This document shows, piece by piece, positions 1-12,155 of a DNA stretch of 45,340 nt (position 1 is its first letter; every line of letters starts with the position of its first letter). This DNA is from Pseudofrankia saprophytica. Its GTDB lineage: Bacteria > Actinomycetota > Actinomycetes > Frankiales > Frankiaceae. A program made the translations under genes and the position numbers. The stretch lies in NCBI RefSeq assembly GCF_000235425.2, contig NZ_KI912266.1:247124-292463 (forward strand). The letters are read 5' to 3'. The notes below the pieces were generated by a model. That model saw only the letters and a list, made by a program, of their open reading frames with translations. It searched no databases and had not been told where the DNA came from.

Positions 1-1
1 G

Positions 2-679
2 GCGTACGGCGCCTGGCCGGGGGCGGTCGACCCGTCGGCCCCCGCGGCGCCGTTCTGGCGACGCCGGCCCGCCCTGACCGCGGTGTCGGTGAGCCTCGCC
101 ATGCTGCTCGTGGCCGTCGGGCTCGCCTGGGTCGCCGTGGCGCCAAGCTGCTGCTCGGGCGGCACAGGGACTTCGGCCGCCGCGGCCACACCGGCCGCCG
201 CCACGCCGCAGGCCGCGGACGGCGGCTGGACGTCGGAGCGGCGCGCCCTCGCCGACCGGCTCGACCCGGCGGAGATGGTGGGCTGCCGGCCCAACCCCAG
301 CCCCGCCGGTGTCGGCGTGACGGCGGCGCTGTTCTGCGCGACGCCCGATGGCCGCCAGGTGGCGGTGTACGCCTACCGGGACGCGGACGCGCTGCGTTCC
401 GACGTCACCCAGCGCGCCAACGGCGTGCCCAGCGAGGGCAGGTGCGAGCGCGGCGAGAACGAGGTCTTCTCCTGGGACACCGGCCCGGGCACGCCGGCCG
501 GTGGGACGGTCGTCTGCCACCACCGGGACGGCCACGCCTTCCTGTTCTGGAGCTCGGACGCCGACGTCGTCTCCTTCCTCGCGTACGACACCGACCCTCG
601 GGCCCTGGTCGACTGGTGGGAGTCGTTCGAGCCCTTCCCGGACCGCGCCGGCCCCACCGCCGCTCCTCGGCCGGCCTGA
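2..679 (+). CDS. Membrane-anchored extracytoplasmic protein, 5' end outside window
   Basis: The frame is open from base 2, so the gene most likely begins before the window; the first internal start codon is the GTG at 83. The visible part begins with a Pro/Ala-rich stretch, then a basic WRRRP stop-transfer motif, one hydrophobic segment of about 20 residues, and a soluble domain of about 150 residues that would lie outside the cell. That domain has four cysteines (in GCRPNP, LFCATP, GRCERG and VVCHHR) and ends in a DWWESF motif. The same four-cysteine pattern and WW..F ending recur in the next gene, so the two are tandem paralogues. In actinobacteria, a Pro-rich linker followed by a TM helix and a small sensor domain is common at the C-terminus of Ser/Thr kinases; this could be such a tail, but the kinase part is not visible. 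No function can be given. Confidence 0.65.
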   Translation, partial: AYGAWPGAVDPSAPAAPFWRRRPALTAVSVSLAMLLVAVGLAWVAVAPSCCSGGTGTSAAAATPAAATPQAADGGWTSERRALADRLDPAEMVGCRPNPSPAGVGVTAALFCATPDGRQVAVYAYRDADALRSDVTQRANGVPSEGRCERGENEVFSWDTGPGTPAGGTVVCHHRDGHAFLFWSSDADVVSFLAYDTDPRALVDWWESFEPFPDRAGPTAAPRPA

Positions 680-698
680 GCTCCCCCGGCCGGCCTGA

Positions 699-2921
<2,223 letters not shown>

Positions 2922-2989
2922 GGGTTCGCGGCCCGGTGAGCCGGAGGTCGGACCGGTGCGCCGGAGGCGTGTGAGAGGGGTGCCAGGAC

Positions 2990-4318
2990 ATGGCGCACTA
3001 CCGCGCGGTTGGCTCGATCCCGCCCAAGCGGCACACTCAGCACCGTTCGCCCGAGGGCGGCCTCTACTACGAGGAGCTCATGGGAGCCGACGGGTTCTCG
3101 GCGGACTCGTCGTTGCTGTACCACCGTGGCGTCCCATCGGCGATCGTCGACGCGACGCCCTGGGAGCCCCCGGACCAGACACTCACCGAGAACCGGCCGC
3201 TACTCCCCCGGCATCTGCGCCTTCCCGCCCTCTTCCCGGAAGAGAGCTGGAAGCGCGTCAACCCGGTCACCGGGCGGCGGTTGGTGCTCGGCAACGCCGA
3301 CGTCCGGATCTCCTACGTCGTGGCGGGCGCCTCCTCGCCGCTCTACCGCAACGCCGCCGGCGACGAGTGCGTGTACGTCGAGTCCGGCGCCGCGACGGTG
3401 GAGACCGTCTTCGGAGCGCTGACCGTCCGCCAGGGTGACTACGTGCTGCTGCCCCGGTCGACGACGCACCGCTGGGTGCCCGCTGACGCCGCCGACGCCG
3501 CCGACGCCGCCACCGGCGCCGTCCGGCCGTTGCGGCTCTACGTGATCGAGGCGGGCACGCACATCGCGCCACCGCGGCGCTACCTGTCCCCGCGCGGCCA
3601 GTTGCTCGAACACGCGCCGTACTGCGAGCGGGACCTGCATGGCCCGGCCGAGCCGCTCCTGGCCGACGGCGACGACGTCGAGGTGCTGGTCAGGCACCGC
3701 GGCGCCCACACCGTCACCGGCACCCGGTACGTCTACTCGACACATCCGTTCGACGTCGTCGGCTGGGATGGCTGCGTCTACCCGTACACGTTCAACATCG
3801 CCGACTTCGAGCCGCTGACCGGCCGGGTGCACCAGCCGCCGCCGGCCCACCAGGTGTTCGCCGGCGACGGGTTCGTCATCTGCAACTTCGTGCCCCGCAA
3901 GGTCGACTATCACCCGCTGGCGGTGCCGCTGCCCTACTACCACTCCAACATCGACTCGGACGAGGTGATGTTCTACTGCGGCGGCGACTACGCCGCCCGG
4001 CGAGGAGCCGGCATCGGCCAGGGCTCGGTCAGCCTGCACCCGGCCGGGCACTGCCACGGCCCGCAGCCCGGCGCCGTCGAACGCGCGCTCGGCGCGCAGT
4101 TCGTCGACGAGCTCGCCGTCATGGTCGACACGTTCCGACCGCTCCAGCTCGGCGAGGGCGCCCGCGCGGCCGAGGACCCGGCCTACGCCTGGACCTGGTC
4201 CGGCCGCGCCCCGACCACCGGACCGGGCCCGGCGGGACCGGTCCGGGCGGCATCGGGCCCCGATGACCACCGATCCGAGATGACGATTCATCCGACAGGC
4301 GGAGGAACCCAGGCGTGA
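2990..4318 (+). CDS. hmgA: Homogentisate 1,2-dioxygenase
   Basis: It opens the ring of homogentisate to maleylacetoacetate using Fe(II) and O2. The 442-residue protein has the family opening (MAHYRAVGSIPPKRH), a cupin core with GDYVLLPRSTTHRW, and the iron-site region YYHSNIDSDEVMFY followed by HPAGHCHGPQPG. By comparison with the human enzyme, H318, E325 and H356 are the likely metal ligands. An unusual 9-bp repeat encodes an Asp-Ala-Ala run (residues about 164-172) in a surface loop. The start ATG is preceded by AGGGGTG. Its TGA overlaps the GTG of the next gene within GTGA, so translation of fahA is probably coupled. It lies about 70 bases after hppD. Confidence 0.97.
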   Translation: MAHYRAVGSIPPKRHTQHRSPEGGLYYEELMGADGFSADSSLLYHRGVPSAIVDATPWEPPDQTLTENRPLLPRHLRLPALFPEESWKRVNPVTGRRLVLGNADVRISYVVAGASSPLYRNAAGDECVYVESGAATVETVFGALTVRQGDYVLLPRSTTHRWVPADAADAADAATGAVRPLRLYVIEAGTHIAPPRRYLSPRGQLLEHAPYCERDLHGPAEPLLADGDDVEVLVRHRGAHTVTGTRYVYSTHPFDVVGWDGCVYPYTFNIADFEPLTGRVHQPPPAHQVFAGDGFVICNFVPRKVDYHPLAVPLPYYHSNIDSDEVMFYCGGDYAARRGAGIGQGSVSLHPAGHCHGPQPGAVERALGAQFVDELAVMVDTFRPLQLGEGARAAEDPAYAWTWSGRAPTTGPGPAGPVRAASGPDDHRSEMTIHPTGGGTQA

Positions 4319-5568
4319 GCGTGGTCGAGGTCCCGGCGGGTTCGCCCTTCGGCCCGGACAACCTGCCGTACGGCGTCTTCTCCACGGCGGGGACCGCCCC
4401 GCGGGTGGGCGTGCGGCTTGGCGACACCGTCGTCGACCTCACCGTCCTGCTGAGTGGCGAACGGCCGCGTGACGACGAGGATGGCGGGAACGGTGGGAGG
4501 GCCGACGGCGAGGACAGCCAGGACGACGTGTTCGCGGCGCCGACGCTGAACCCGTTCCTGGCCCAGGGCTCGGCGCGCTGGCTGGCCGCGCGCCGGCGGA
4601 TCACGGACCTTCTCGCCGGCGACGTCCCCGACGCGGCGTGCCACCCCGTCCACGAGGTCTCCACGCACCTGCCGTTCCAGGTCGCCGACTTCGTGGACTT
4701 CTACGCCTCCGAGCACCACGCGTCGAACGTCGGCCAGATCTTCCGCCCGGGCGCGCCGCCGCTGATGCCGAACTGGAAGCACCTGCCCGTCGCCTACCAC
4801 GGCCGGGCCGGCACGGTCGTCGTCTCCGGAACCGGCATCGTCCGCCCGCAGGGACAGCGCCGGCTCCCGGGCGCGGAAACACCCAGCTACGGCCCGAGCC
4901 TCCGGCTGGACATCGAGGCCGAGCTCGGGTTCGTGATCGGCACTGGCTCCCGCCTGGGCGACCGGGTTGGCGTCGACGAGTTCGACGAACACGTCTTCGG
5001 CGCCGTCCTGGTCAACGACTGGTCCGCGCGCGACCTGCAGGACTGGGAGTCCCGGCCGCTCGGCCCGCACCAGGGCAAGAGCTTCGCGACCTCCGTCTCG
5101 CCGTGGGTCGTGCCGATGACCGCGCTGCGCGCCGCCCGGGTCCCACTGCCGGCCCAGGTTCCCGAGCCGCTGCCGTACCTGCGCGGGCGCGCGCCCGGCT
5201 GGCGGCCGTGGGGCCTCGACGTCGACCTGGTCGTCGGCTGGAACGGCGAGGTGGTCTCCCGCCCGGCAGCCCGCGAGCTGTACTGGTCCCCCGCCCAGCT
5301 GCTGGCCCACCTGACGGCGAACGGCGCGTCCGCCCGCACCGGCGACCTGTTCGCCTCGGGCACGGTGTCCGGTCCGGAGAAGGACCAGCGGGCCTGCCTG
5401 CTCGAGCTGACCTGGAACGGCGCGGAACCGATCACGGTCGGCGGCGAACGGCGCACCTTCCTGCTCGACGGCGACCAGGTCACGATCTCCGCCACCGCCC
5501 CGGGCCCGGACGGCGCCCGCGTCGGTTTCGGCGAGGTCACCGGCACTGTCCTGCCCGCCCGCCGCTGA
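4315..5568 (+). CDS. fahA: Fumarylacetoacetase
   Basis: This is the last step of the homogentisate route, hydrolysing fumarylacetoacetate to fumarate and acetoacetate. The 417-residue protein shows the family signatures DFVDFYASEHHASN, PVAYHGRAGTVV, DIEAELGFVIG and VNDWSARDLQDWESRPLGPHQGK. D128 and H135 correspond to the catalytic/metal pair D126 and H133 of the mouse enzyme. The GTG start overlaps the hmgA stop by four bases. An acidic insert (about residues 53-68, RDDEDGG-type) lies in the N-terminal domain and looks like lineage-specific filler. The isomerase that normally sits between HmgA and Fah in the pathway is not in this window. Confidence 0.96.
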   Translation: MSVVEVPAGSPFGPDNLPYGVFSTAGTAPRVGVRLGDTVVDLTVLLSGERPRDDEDGGNGGRADGEDSQDDVFAAPTLNPFLAQGSARWLAARRRITDLLAGDVPDAACHPVHEVSTHLPFQVADFVDFYASEHHASNVGQIFRPGAPPLMPNWKHLPVAYHGRAGTVVVSGTGIVRPQGQRRLPGAETPSYGPSLRLDIEAELGFVIGTGSRLGDRVGVDEFDEHVFGAVLVNDWSARDLQDWESRPLGPHQGKSFATSVSPWVVPMTALRAARVPLPAQVPEPLPYLRGRAPGWRPWGLDVDLVVGWNGEVVSRPAARELYWSPAQLLAHLTANGASARTGDLFASGTVSGPEKDQRACLLELTWNGAEPITVGGERRTFLLDGDQVTISATAPGPDGARVGFGEVTGTVLPARR

Positions 5569-5589
5569 GCACGCTCGATCTCCGGACGG

Positions 5590-5634
5590 GGCGCCTAGCG
5601 CCCGCCGTAAGGACCGCCCTACGCGCTAGGCGCC
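5590..5634. terminator. Hairpin between convergent fahA and PH-domain gene
   Basis: GGCGCCTAGCGC and GCGCTAGGCGCC form a perfect 12-bp stem with a 21-base loop. The structure lies between two genes that end towards each other and includes the TAG stop of the minus-strand gene. There is no T-run, which is common for actinobacterial terminators, so it could serve both strands. Confidence 0.6.
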
Positions 5635-6129
5635 GGAGTAGCCGCGGAGGGCTTCGCCGAGCTCGTAGAGGCGCAGGTGGACGTGCTCGACGTGGGGAAC
5701 GCTGGTCAGGACCACCTGCCCGCGTTCTCCCGCGCTCTCGATCGTCAGCGTGCCCGAGCCGACCATCCGCTCGAAGAGCGTGTGCTCGAACGTGACGTCG
5801 TTGAGCCGGACCAGCGGGATGTCCCGGCCCGATCGGGTGAACACGCCGGTGCGCAGCAGCACCCGCTCGTTGGTGATCACGTAGCGCGTCGTCACCCAGC
5901 GAACCCAGGGAACGATGGTCAGATAGACCAGCAGGACCACGGCGACGATCAGCACCAGGTACTGCAGCGGTTTCTGCAGTACGCCGTTAGGCGCGAAGAA
6001 GACCGCCAGCACGGCTAGACCGAGCACCACGACAGCGCTGAACACCGGCCGTACCAGCCGGATCCAGTGCGGGTGCAGGTCGAGCACCACCACTTCGTCA
6101 TCCGTCAGGATGTCTTCGGGAAAGGCCAC
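5626..6129 (-). CDS. PH-domain (YdbS/bPH2-like) membrane protein
   Basis: This 167-residue protein has a short cytoplasmic N-terminus, two hydrophobic helices (about residues 28-45 and 53-72) separated by a short loop, and a C-terminal bacterial PH-like domain starting near RWVTTRYVITNERVLLRTG with the typical IPLVRLNDVTFEH strand. The GTG start at 6129 opens VAFPEDILTDDE; the longer upstream frame is low-quality sequence overlapping the biotin ligase region. A homologous two-helix PH protein next to birA and accD is known in mycobacteria (Rv3278c), which supports the call. Function is unknown in the family. It lies 56 bases after birA on the same strand, so the two may share a transcript. 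Confidence 0.88.
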   Translation of the reverse strand: MAFPEDILTDDEVVVLDLHPHWIRLVRPVFSAVVVLGLAVLAVFFAPNGVLQKPLQYLVLIVAVVLLVYLTIVPWVRWVTTRYVITNERVLLRTGVFTRSGRDIPLVRLNDVTFEHTLFERMVGSGTLTIESAGERGQVVLTSVPHVEHVHLRLYELGEALRGYSGA

Positions 6130-6185
6130 GCGACGATCGTCGCACTCCCTGTTACATCCGGGCGAGATGCCCCAGAGCGGGCCGC

Positions 6186-7079
6186 TCAGGGCGTGGCGGG
6201 AGCCGGCCGGAGGTGGACGACGTCGGCGGCGCTGAAGGCCCGGCCGCCGACGACCAGCCTGCCGGTCTCGTCGACGTCGGTGGCGACGCCCACGACCGTC
6301 TCGCCGCCTGGCAGCTCGACCCTGACGTCGCGGCCGAGGGTCGCGCACACCTCGAGGTAGCCGGGCCGGGCGGCCTCTGGATCCGCGTCGAACCGGGCCA
6401 GGGCGCCCGCGAGGCCCGTGAGCAGCGCGGCGAGCAGATCGGTCCGCCGCGGCACCTCGCCGGGACCGGCGGCGGCCAGCACGGCCAGGCTGGTGCCGCC
6501 CGGGGGCAGCTGCGCGGCGGTGGTGCGCACGTTCAGCCCGAAGCCGATCACCAGTCCCGGCGGCGACGCCCTCGGCGCGTCCGGCTTGCCCGGCGCGGCG
6601 CGGACCAGCTCGACCAGGATGCCGGCGAGCTTGTCCCCACCGACCTGGACGTCGTTCGGCCACTTCAGCCAGGCCGGCACCGCGAACCGGGAGCGCAGCG
6701 TCGCGACCAGCGACGTGCCGACGACCATCGGCACCCAGCCGAGCCGAGCCGTCGGCACCGTCGGCCGGGCCAGCAGCGACACGGTCAGCCCGGAGCCCGG
6801 CGGGGACACCCAGGAGCGGTCGAGCCGACCCCGCCCGGCGCTCTGCCGCTCGGCGGCGATCACCAGCCCGGCCGGCTCGCCGGCGCGGGCCCTGGCGGCG
6901 ACGTCGGCGTTGGTGGAGCCGGTCTCGGCGAGGACGACCACCCGCAGCCCCACGGGCCGCCCGGCCTGGGCGAGCTCCGCGGCGTCCAGCGGGTCCGCCA
7001 CCGCCGGCCCTTCCACCGCCGGCTCGTTCGCCGCCGACGGGCCCTGCCCGCCCGATGCCGCGCTTCTGGGGTCAGCCAC
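6186..7079 (-). CDS. birA: Biotin--[acetyl-CoA-carboxylase] ligase
   Basis: It activates biotin with ATP and transfers it to the lysine of the biotin carboxyl carrier domain. The 297-residue protein has the catalytic signatures [23 protein letters not shown] and [17 protein letters not shown], then a C-terminal SH3-like domain. There is no N-terminal DNA-binding domain, so it is a ligase without the repressor function of E. coli BirA. The start is uncertain. GTG 7079 ([10 protein letters not shown]) is chosen because the longest frame would run into the divergent accD gene; GTG 7085 is the alternative. It is divergent from accD and close to the biotinylated AccA, its expected substrate. Confidence 0.93.
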   Translation of the reverse strand: MADPRSAASGGQGPSAANEPAVEGPAVADPLDAAELAQAGRPVGLRVVVLAETGSTNADVAARARAGEPAGLVIAAERQSAGRGRLDRSWVSPPGSGLTVSLLARPTVPTARLGWVPMVVGTSLVATLRSRFAVPAWLKWPNDVQVGGDKLAGILVELVRAAPGKPDAPRASPPGLVIGFGLNVRTTAAQLPPGGTSLAVLAAAGPGEVPRRTDLLAALLTGLAGALARFDADPEAARPGYLEVCATLGRDVRVELPGGETVVGVATDVDETGRLVVGGRAFSAADVVHLRPAPATP

Positions 7080-7187
7080 GACCACAGCTTGCCAGCACGC
7101 GCCACCTTCGCCCACCGGGACCACAACCCCTAGTCGCGGGTGTGAGACAGAGTGCACTGTTGCTCGCACCCACGCCCACGCTGGCCG

Positions 7188-7200
7188 TACGCTGCCGCGC
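7188..7200 (+). promoter_or_regulatory. -10 box TACGCT for leaderless accD transcript
   Basis: TACGCT fits the TANNNT -10 consensus and is followed by exactly seven bases and then the accD ATG. No Shine-Dalgarno sequence precedes the ATG. The transcript would start at the A of ATG. No convincing -35 was found. The same spacing occurs before four other genes in the window. Confidence 0.5.
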
Positions 7201-8796
<1,596 letters not shown>

Positions 8797-8815
8797 CGGG
8801 CCAGGAGGTGCGAAA

Positions 8816-8839
8816 ATGATCTTTCTTCGCGCTTCCTGA
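8816..8839 (+). CDS. Seven-codon minigene (MIFLRAS) between accD and accE
   Basis: An AGGAGG at 8803-8808 is followed, seven bases later, by ATG-ATC-TTT-CTT-CGC-GCT-TCC-TGA. Both the ribosome site and the spacing are ideal, and the AT-rich codons ATC/TTT/CTT stand out from the surroundings. The next gene's ribosome site begins about 40 bases later. It may be a leader peptide or simply a translation re-initiation relay. There is no run of a single amino acid typical of attenuators. Chance is possible. Confidence 0.35.
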   Translation: MIFLRAS

Positions 8840-8892
8840 AGCACCGAGCGCCAGCCGCACAGTGACACATAGACCATCTCGAGGAGGTGCCG

Positions 8893-9144
8893 GTGGCCGA
8901 GAACGAACCGGCCGAGCCGCGCCGGCCGTTGCTGAAACTGGTGCGCGGCGACGCGACACCGGAGGAGGTCGCGGCCATCGTCGCGGTGTTCGCGGCGCAC
9001 GCCGCCGCCGCGGCGGCGGTGCCGGCGCCGCGCGCGCCCCGGTCGGTGTGGGCCGACCGAAGCCAGGCGTTGCGGGTCGCGAGTGGCCCGGGAGCGGGCG
9101 GCTGGCGGCGCGCGGGCATCCTCGGCGGCCTGCGGACCGGGTGA
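8893..9144 (+). CDS. accE: Acyl-CoA carboxylase epsilon subunit
   Basis: The protein is 83 residues. The segment RPLLKLVRGDATPEEVAAIVAVFAAH is the hallmark of the small actinobacterial epsilon subunit that bridges AccA and AccD and boosts activity. The C-terminal SVWADRSQALR..GGWRRAG is also typical. The GTG at 8887 abuts the AGGAGG, so it cannot be used; the GTG at 8893 is five bases from AGGAGG (8882-8887) and is the real start. Position between accD and accA matches mycobacteria (accE5) and Streptomyces (pccE). The central run of alanines is a flexible linker. Confidence 0.92.
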   Translation: MAENEPAEPRRPLLKLVRGDATPEEVAAIVAVFAAHAAAAAAVPAPRAPRSVWADRSQALRVASGPGAGGWRRAGILGGLRTG

Positions 9145-9200
9145 TTGTCGTCACTGACGGCTCGGCCGCCGGCCGGCGAGCCCCGGCGACCCGATGCTTC

Positions 9201-9237
9201 TGACGGAGCCAGGACGGCTTTTGACGGAGCTAGGACG
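9201..9237. repeat. 16-bp direct repeat at 21-bp spacing upstream of accA
   Basis: TGACGGAGCCAGGACG (from 9201) and TGACGGAGCTAGGACG (from 9222) differ at one base and lie 21 bases apart, two helical turns, on the same face of the DNA. The second copy begins with TTGACG, a good -35 hexamer. No clear -10 sits 17 bases later. The location before accA makes an operator plausible. Confidence 0.5.
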
Positions 9238-9360
9238 CAGGATTCTCGTCAGCCCACGGCGCAGTTACAAGATCAACGGGCAAGCAGGGACATTCCAGTA
9301 GCAACCTCAGCGGCCTCAGTCGCCCTAGACTCGGGCAGGCCGAACGAGGACGGGAGGAAC

Positions 9361-11130
9361 GTGCGCAAGATCCTCATCGCCAACCGCGGCGAAATCGCCG
9401 TCCGGGTGGCGCGGGCGTGCAAGGACGCTGGCTATGCCAGCGTCGCGGTGTATGCCGAGCCCGACATCGACGCCCTGCACGTTCGCGTAGCCGATGAGGC
9501 GTACGCACTCGGCGGATCCACGCCGGGCGACTCGTACCTGCGCATCGACAAGATCCTCGACGTCGCCGCGAAGTCGGGCGCCGACGCGGTGCATCCCGGC
9601 TACGGCTTCCTCTCCGAGAACGCCGACTTCGCCGAGGCCGTCATCGCCGCCGGGCTGACCTGGATCGGCCCGACGCCGGACGCGATCCGCCGGCTGGGCG
9701 ACAAGACCGCCGCCCGCCACATCGCGCTCGCCGTCGGCGCCCCGCTCGCGCCCGGCACCGCCGACCCCGTCGCCGGTGTCGACGAGGTCATCGCGTTCGC
9801 CGACGAGCACGGCCTGCCGGTCGCCATCAAGGCCGCGTTCGGCGGTGGCGGCCGCGGCCTGAAGGTCGCCTGGACGCGGGACGAGCTGGCCGAGCTGTTC
9901 GACAGCGCGGTGCGCGAGGCGGTCGCGGCCTTCGGCCGGGGCGAGTGCTTCGTCGAGCGCTACCTCGACCAGCCGCGGCACGTGGAGACCCAGATCCTCG
10001 CCGACACGCACGGCAACGTGGTCGTCGTCGGCACCCGCGACTGCTCGCTGCAGCGCCGCTACCAGAAGCTCGTCGAGGAGGCGCCCGCGCCGTTCCTCAC
10101 CGACGCCCAGCGCGCGTCGCTGTACGAGGCCTCCAAGAAGATCGCCAAGGAGGCCGGCTACGTCGGCGCCGGCACCTGCGAGTTCCTGGTCGCCAAGGAC
10201 GGGATGATCAGCTTCCTCGAGGTCAACACCCGGTTGCAGGTCGAGCACCCGGTGACCGAGGAGACGACCGGCATCGACCTGGTGCGCGAGCAGTTCCGCA
10301 TCGCCGAGGGCGAGGCACTCGGCTTCACCGACCCGCCGGCCCGCGGCCACGCGATCGAGTTCCGGATCAACGGCGAGGACCCCGGCCGCAAGTTCCTGCC
10401 GGCGCCGGGCACCGTCACCAGCCTGGTGCTGCCGACCGGCCCCGGCGTGCGCGTCGACACCGGCATCGAGAGCGGCAGCGTCATCGGCGGGGCGTTCGAC
10501 TCGCTGCTGGCCAAGCTGATCGTCACCGGCGCGACCCGCCAGCAGGCCCTGGAGCGGGCCCGCCGCGCACTCGACGAGCTGGTCGTCGAGGGCATGGCGA
10601 CGGCGCTGCCGTTCCACCGGGCCGTGGTACGCGACCCGGCGTTCGCCCCGGCCGACGCCGACGAGCCGTTCACGATCCACAACCGCTGGATCGAGACCGA
10701 GTTCATCAACACCATCCCGGCGTTCACCGGCGGGGCGCAGGACGAGACCGCCGACTCCGCGGCGCGGGAGACCGTCGTCGTCGAGGTCGGTGGCAAGCGG
10801 CTGGAGGTCGTGCTCCCGGCCGGCCTCGGCGCCATCGGGGGCGCGGGCGGTGGCGCCGCCCGCGGCGCGGCGCCGAAGCGCAAGGCCAGCGGCAAGAAGG
10901 CCGGCGCGGCCAGCGGCAACTCGCTGACCAGCCCGATGCAGGGCACGATCGTCAAGGTAGGGGTCGCCGACGGCGACACCGTGGCCGAGGGCGACCTGAT
11001 CGTCGTCCTCGAGGCGATGAAGATGGAACAGCCCATCACCGCCCACCGCGCGGGCACCATCACCGGCCTCACGGCCACTGTCGGCGCGGTCGTCCCCAGC
11101 GGCACCGTCCTCTGCGAGATCAAGGACTAG
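9361..11130 (+). CDS. accA: Acyl-CoA carboxylase alpha subunit (biotin carboxylase + BCCP)
   Basis: The 589-residue protein carries biotin carboxylase (residues 1 to about 450, opening [16 protein letters not shown], with the ATP-grasp glycine loop FGGGGRGLK and [15 protein letters not shown]). A Gly/Ala/Lys linker follows, then the biotinyl domain with EAMKM, in which K554 is the biotinylation site. It carboxylates its own biotin with bicarbonate and ATP and serves the AccD partner. The GTG at 9361 follows GGGAGGA and gives the standard N-terminus; the longer frame upstream is non-coding. Size and layout match AccA3 of mycobacteria and AccA2 of Streptomyces. The 216-base gap from accE holds phased direct repeats, so it may have its own promoter. 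Confidence 0.97.
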   Translation: MRKILIANRGEIAVRVARACKDAGYASVAVYAEPDIDALHVRVADEAYALGGSTPGDSYLRIDKILDVAAKSGADAVHPGYGFLSENADFAEAVIAAGLTWIGPTPDAIRRLGDKTAARHIALAVGAPLAPGTADPVAGVDEVIAFADEHGLPVAIKAAFGGGGRGLKVAWTRDELAELFDSAVREAVAAFGRGECFVERYLDQPRHVETQILADTHGNVVVVGTRDCSLQRRYQKLVEEAPAPFLTDAQRASLYEASKKIAKEAGYVGAGTCEFLVAKDGMISFLEVNTRLQVEHPVTEETTGIDLVREQFRIAEGEALGFTDPPARGHAIEFRINGEDPGRKFLPAPGTVTSLVLPTGPGVRVDTGIESGSVIGGAFDSLLAKLIVTGATRQQALERARRALDELVVEGMATALPFHRAVVRDPAFAPADADEPFTIHNRWIETEFINTIPAFTGGAQDETADSAARETVVVEVGGKRLEVVLPAGLGAIGGAGGGAARGAAPKRKASGKKAGAASGNSLTSPMQGTIVKVGVADGDTVAEGDLIVVLEAMKMEQPITAHRAGTITGLTATVGAVVPSGTVLCEIKD

Positions 11131-11157
11131 CCGACCTCGAAGGACTGGCCGACCTCG
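11122..11157 (+). repeat. 18-bp tandem duplication across the accA stop codon
   Basis: AAGGACTAGCCGACCTCG is followed at once by AAGGACTGGCCGACCTCG. The first copy holds the last accA codons and the TAG; the second has TGG at that place. It is a clean tandem duplication with one change. Confidence 0.7.
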
Positions 11158-11329
11158 GTCGAGAGCGGCGGTCGCGGGCACCTCCCGCGGCTGCCGCTTC
11201 GTCATGTTCCGGGCTTGGGGAGCATTCCGGGCTTGAGGCGCATTCCGGCTTGACGAGCCGGCGCAGGACAGTCGGCATTTGTATGCCGCTTCGGATGTGT
11301 TAGGGGGCACTCGCGGCGGCTGGGGGGTG

Positions 11330-11368
11330 AGCCCTGGGGACTCTGCTGGGGGCAGGGTCCCCAGGGCT
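11330..11368 (+). terminator. Strong hairpin downstream of accA
   Basis: AGCCCTGGGGAC pairs perfectly with GTCCCCAGGGCT (12 bp) around a 15-base loop, ending in TTT. It lies 200 bases beyond the accA stop and ahead of the promoter of the next gene, so it probably ends the acc transcript. Confidence 0.75.
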
Positions 11369-11482
11369 TTCACGTTCTCGGCCCGCCTGTTGGAACGGCG
11401 GGCCGCGGGTGACCCGGCGCTGGCCTGGGCGACGACGTAGCCGGGTGATGCAGCCAGCGGCGCCGGTGCCGCCCGTGGTTCG

Positions 11483-11495
11483 TAGGCTCGGACGT
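11483..11495 (+). promoter_or_regulatory. -10 box TAGGCT for leaderless transcript
   Basis: TAGGCT (TANNNT) is followed by seven bases and then the ATG of the DUF5313-like gene. No ribosome site is present. Confidence 0.5.
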
Positions 11496-12089
11496 ATGAA
11501 CGTTGGCAACGAAGCCCGGACGGGCACCGCCGAGGCCGAGAAGCCCATCAGAACGGTGCCATCTCCGGCGGCGACGACGGTACCGGCACCAGCCGGCGGA
11601 CCCGAGGCCCCGCCGCTGACGGGACGGGTCGCATACGTGTTCGGCGGGGCGCTGCCCGCCCGGTACGTCGCCTGGGTGTCGCGGGACCTAACGGGTCCGG
11701 GGTGGCGGCGACGGCAGGCGCTGCGGCCGGTGCTGATGATGCTGCCGTTCGCGGTCATCTTCGCGCTACTGCCGGGGCCGGTCGGGGTCCGGGCGCTGCT
11801 GGTCGCCTTCCTGCTGGTGGCGGCCGGGGGGCTGGGGCTGGGGATGAGCGGCCACTTCCGCAACCGCCGGCTCGTCCAGCACGGCTTCCCGCCCGTCATC
11901 AAGCTGAACGTCGAGGACGTCGAGGACGTCGAGGACGTCGAGCCCGAGCGGCCGGCCGGCCTGGCCCCGGCGAGGGCCCGCATCGACGCGACGCCCGCGA
12001 CCAGGGAACCTAGCCAGCCCGACAGCACCGGTACCAGCGGCAGCGGCAGCGGTGCCGACCCGGACGACCCGGACGGCATCAACGCCTGA
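11496..12089 (+). CDS. DUF5313-like membrane protein
   Basis: The protein is 197 residues. After a variable Ala/Pro-rich N-terminus comes the signature PARYVAWVSRDLTGPGWRRR, typical of the small DUF5313 membrane proteins of mycobacteria and relatives. Two hydrophobic helices follow (about residues 78-92 and 96-113), then a HFRNRRLVQHGFPP segment. The C-terminal tail is low complexity and includes VED repeated three times, encoded by a 9-bp unit (GTCGAGGAC) in tandem at 11910-11942. Length exceeds the usual family (about 120-130) because of both tails. No function is known. It probably has a leaderless mRNA and converges with the next gene. Confidence 0.8.
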   Translation: MNVGNEARTGTAEAEKPIRTVPSPAATTVPAPAGGPEAPPLTGRVAYVFGGALPARYVAWVSRDLTGPGWRRRQALRPVLMMLPFAVIFALLPGPVGVRALLVAFLLVAAGGLGLGMSGHFRNRRLVQHGFPPVIKLNVEDVEDVEDVEPERPAGLAPARARIDATPATREPSQPDSTGTSGSGSGADPDDPDGINA

Positions 12090-12119
12090 CCCGGTCACCT
12101 GGCGCGTGGCCGATGGGGT

Positions 12120-12155
12120 CCTCGGGGCTGTGACGGCGAAGATCCCACCGGATCA
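12120..12155. repeat. Dispersed 36-bp repeat, copy 1
   Basis: CCTCGGGGCTGTGAC followed by GAAGATCCCACCGGATCA after three variable bases. The same 36-base sequence with five mismatches occurs at 22967-23002. This copy lies between two convergent genes and its last bases form the stop codon of the minus-strand gene. Confidence 0.7.

Larger units (their letters stand above)
11131..11495. other. Gene-free stretch after accA
   Basis: It contains the second half of the stop-spanning duplication. Next comes a threefold degenerate 18-bp repeat with the core TTCCGGGCTTG (11207, 11225, and a one-base-shorter copy at 11243). After that are the strong terminator hairpin at 11330 and the -10 box of the next gene. 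No open frame with coding character was seen. Confidence 0.6.

Noticed and set aside
9325-11373. 682-codon minus-strand open frame opposite accA
   Set aside because: Complementary to a well-conserved gene, with compositional shadow character (Ala/Gly/Arg/Asp/Val) and no motifs.
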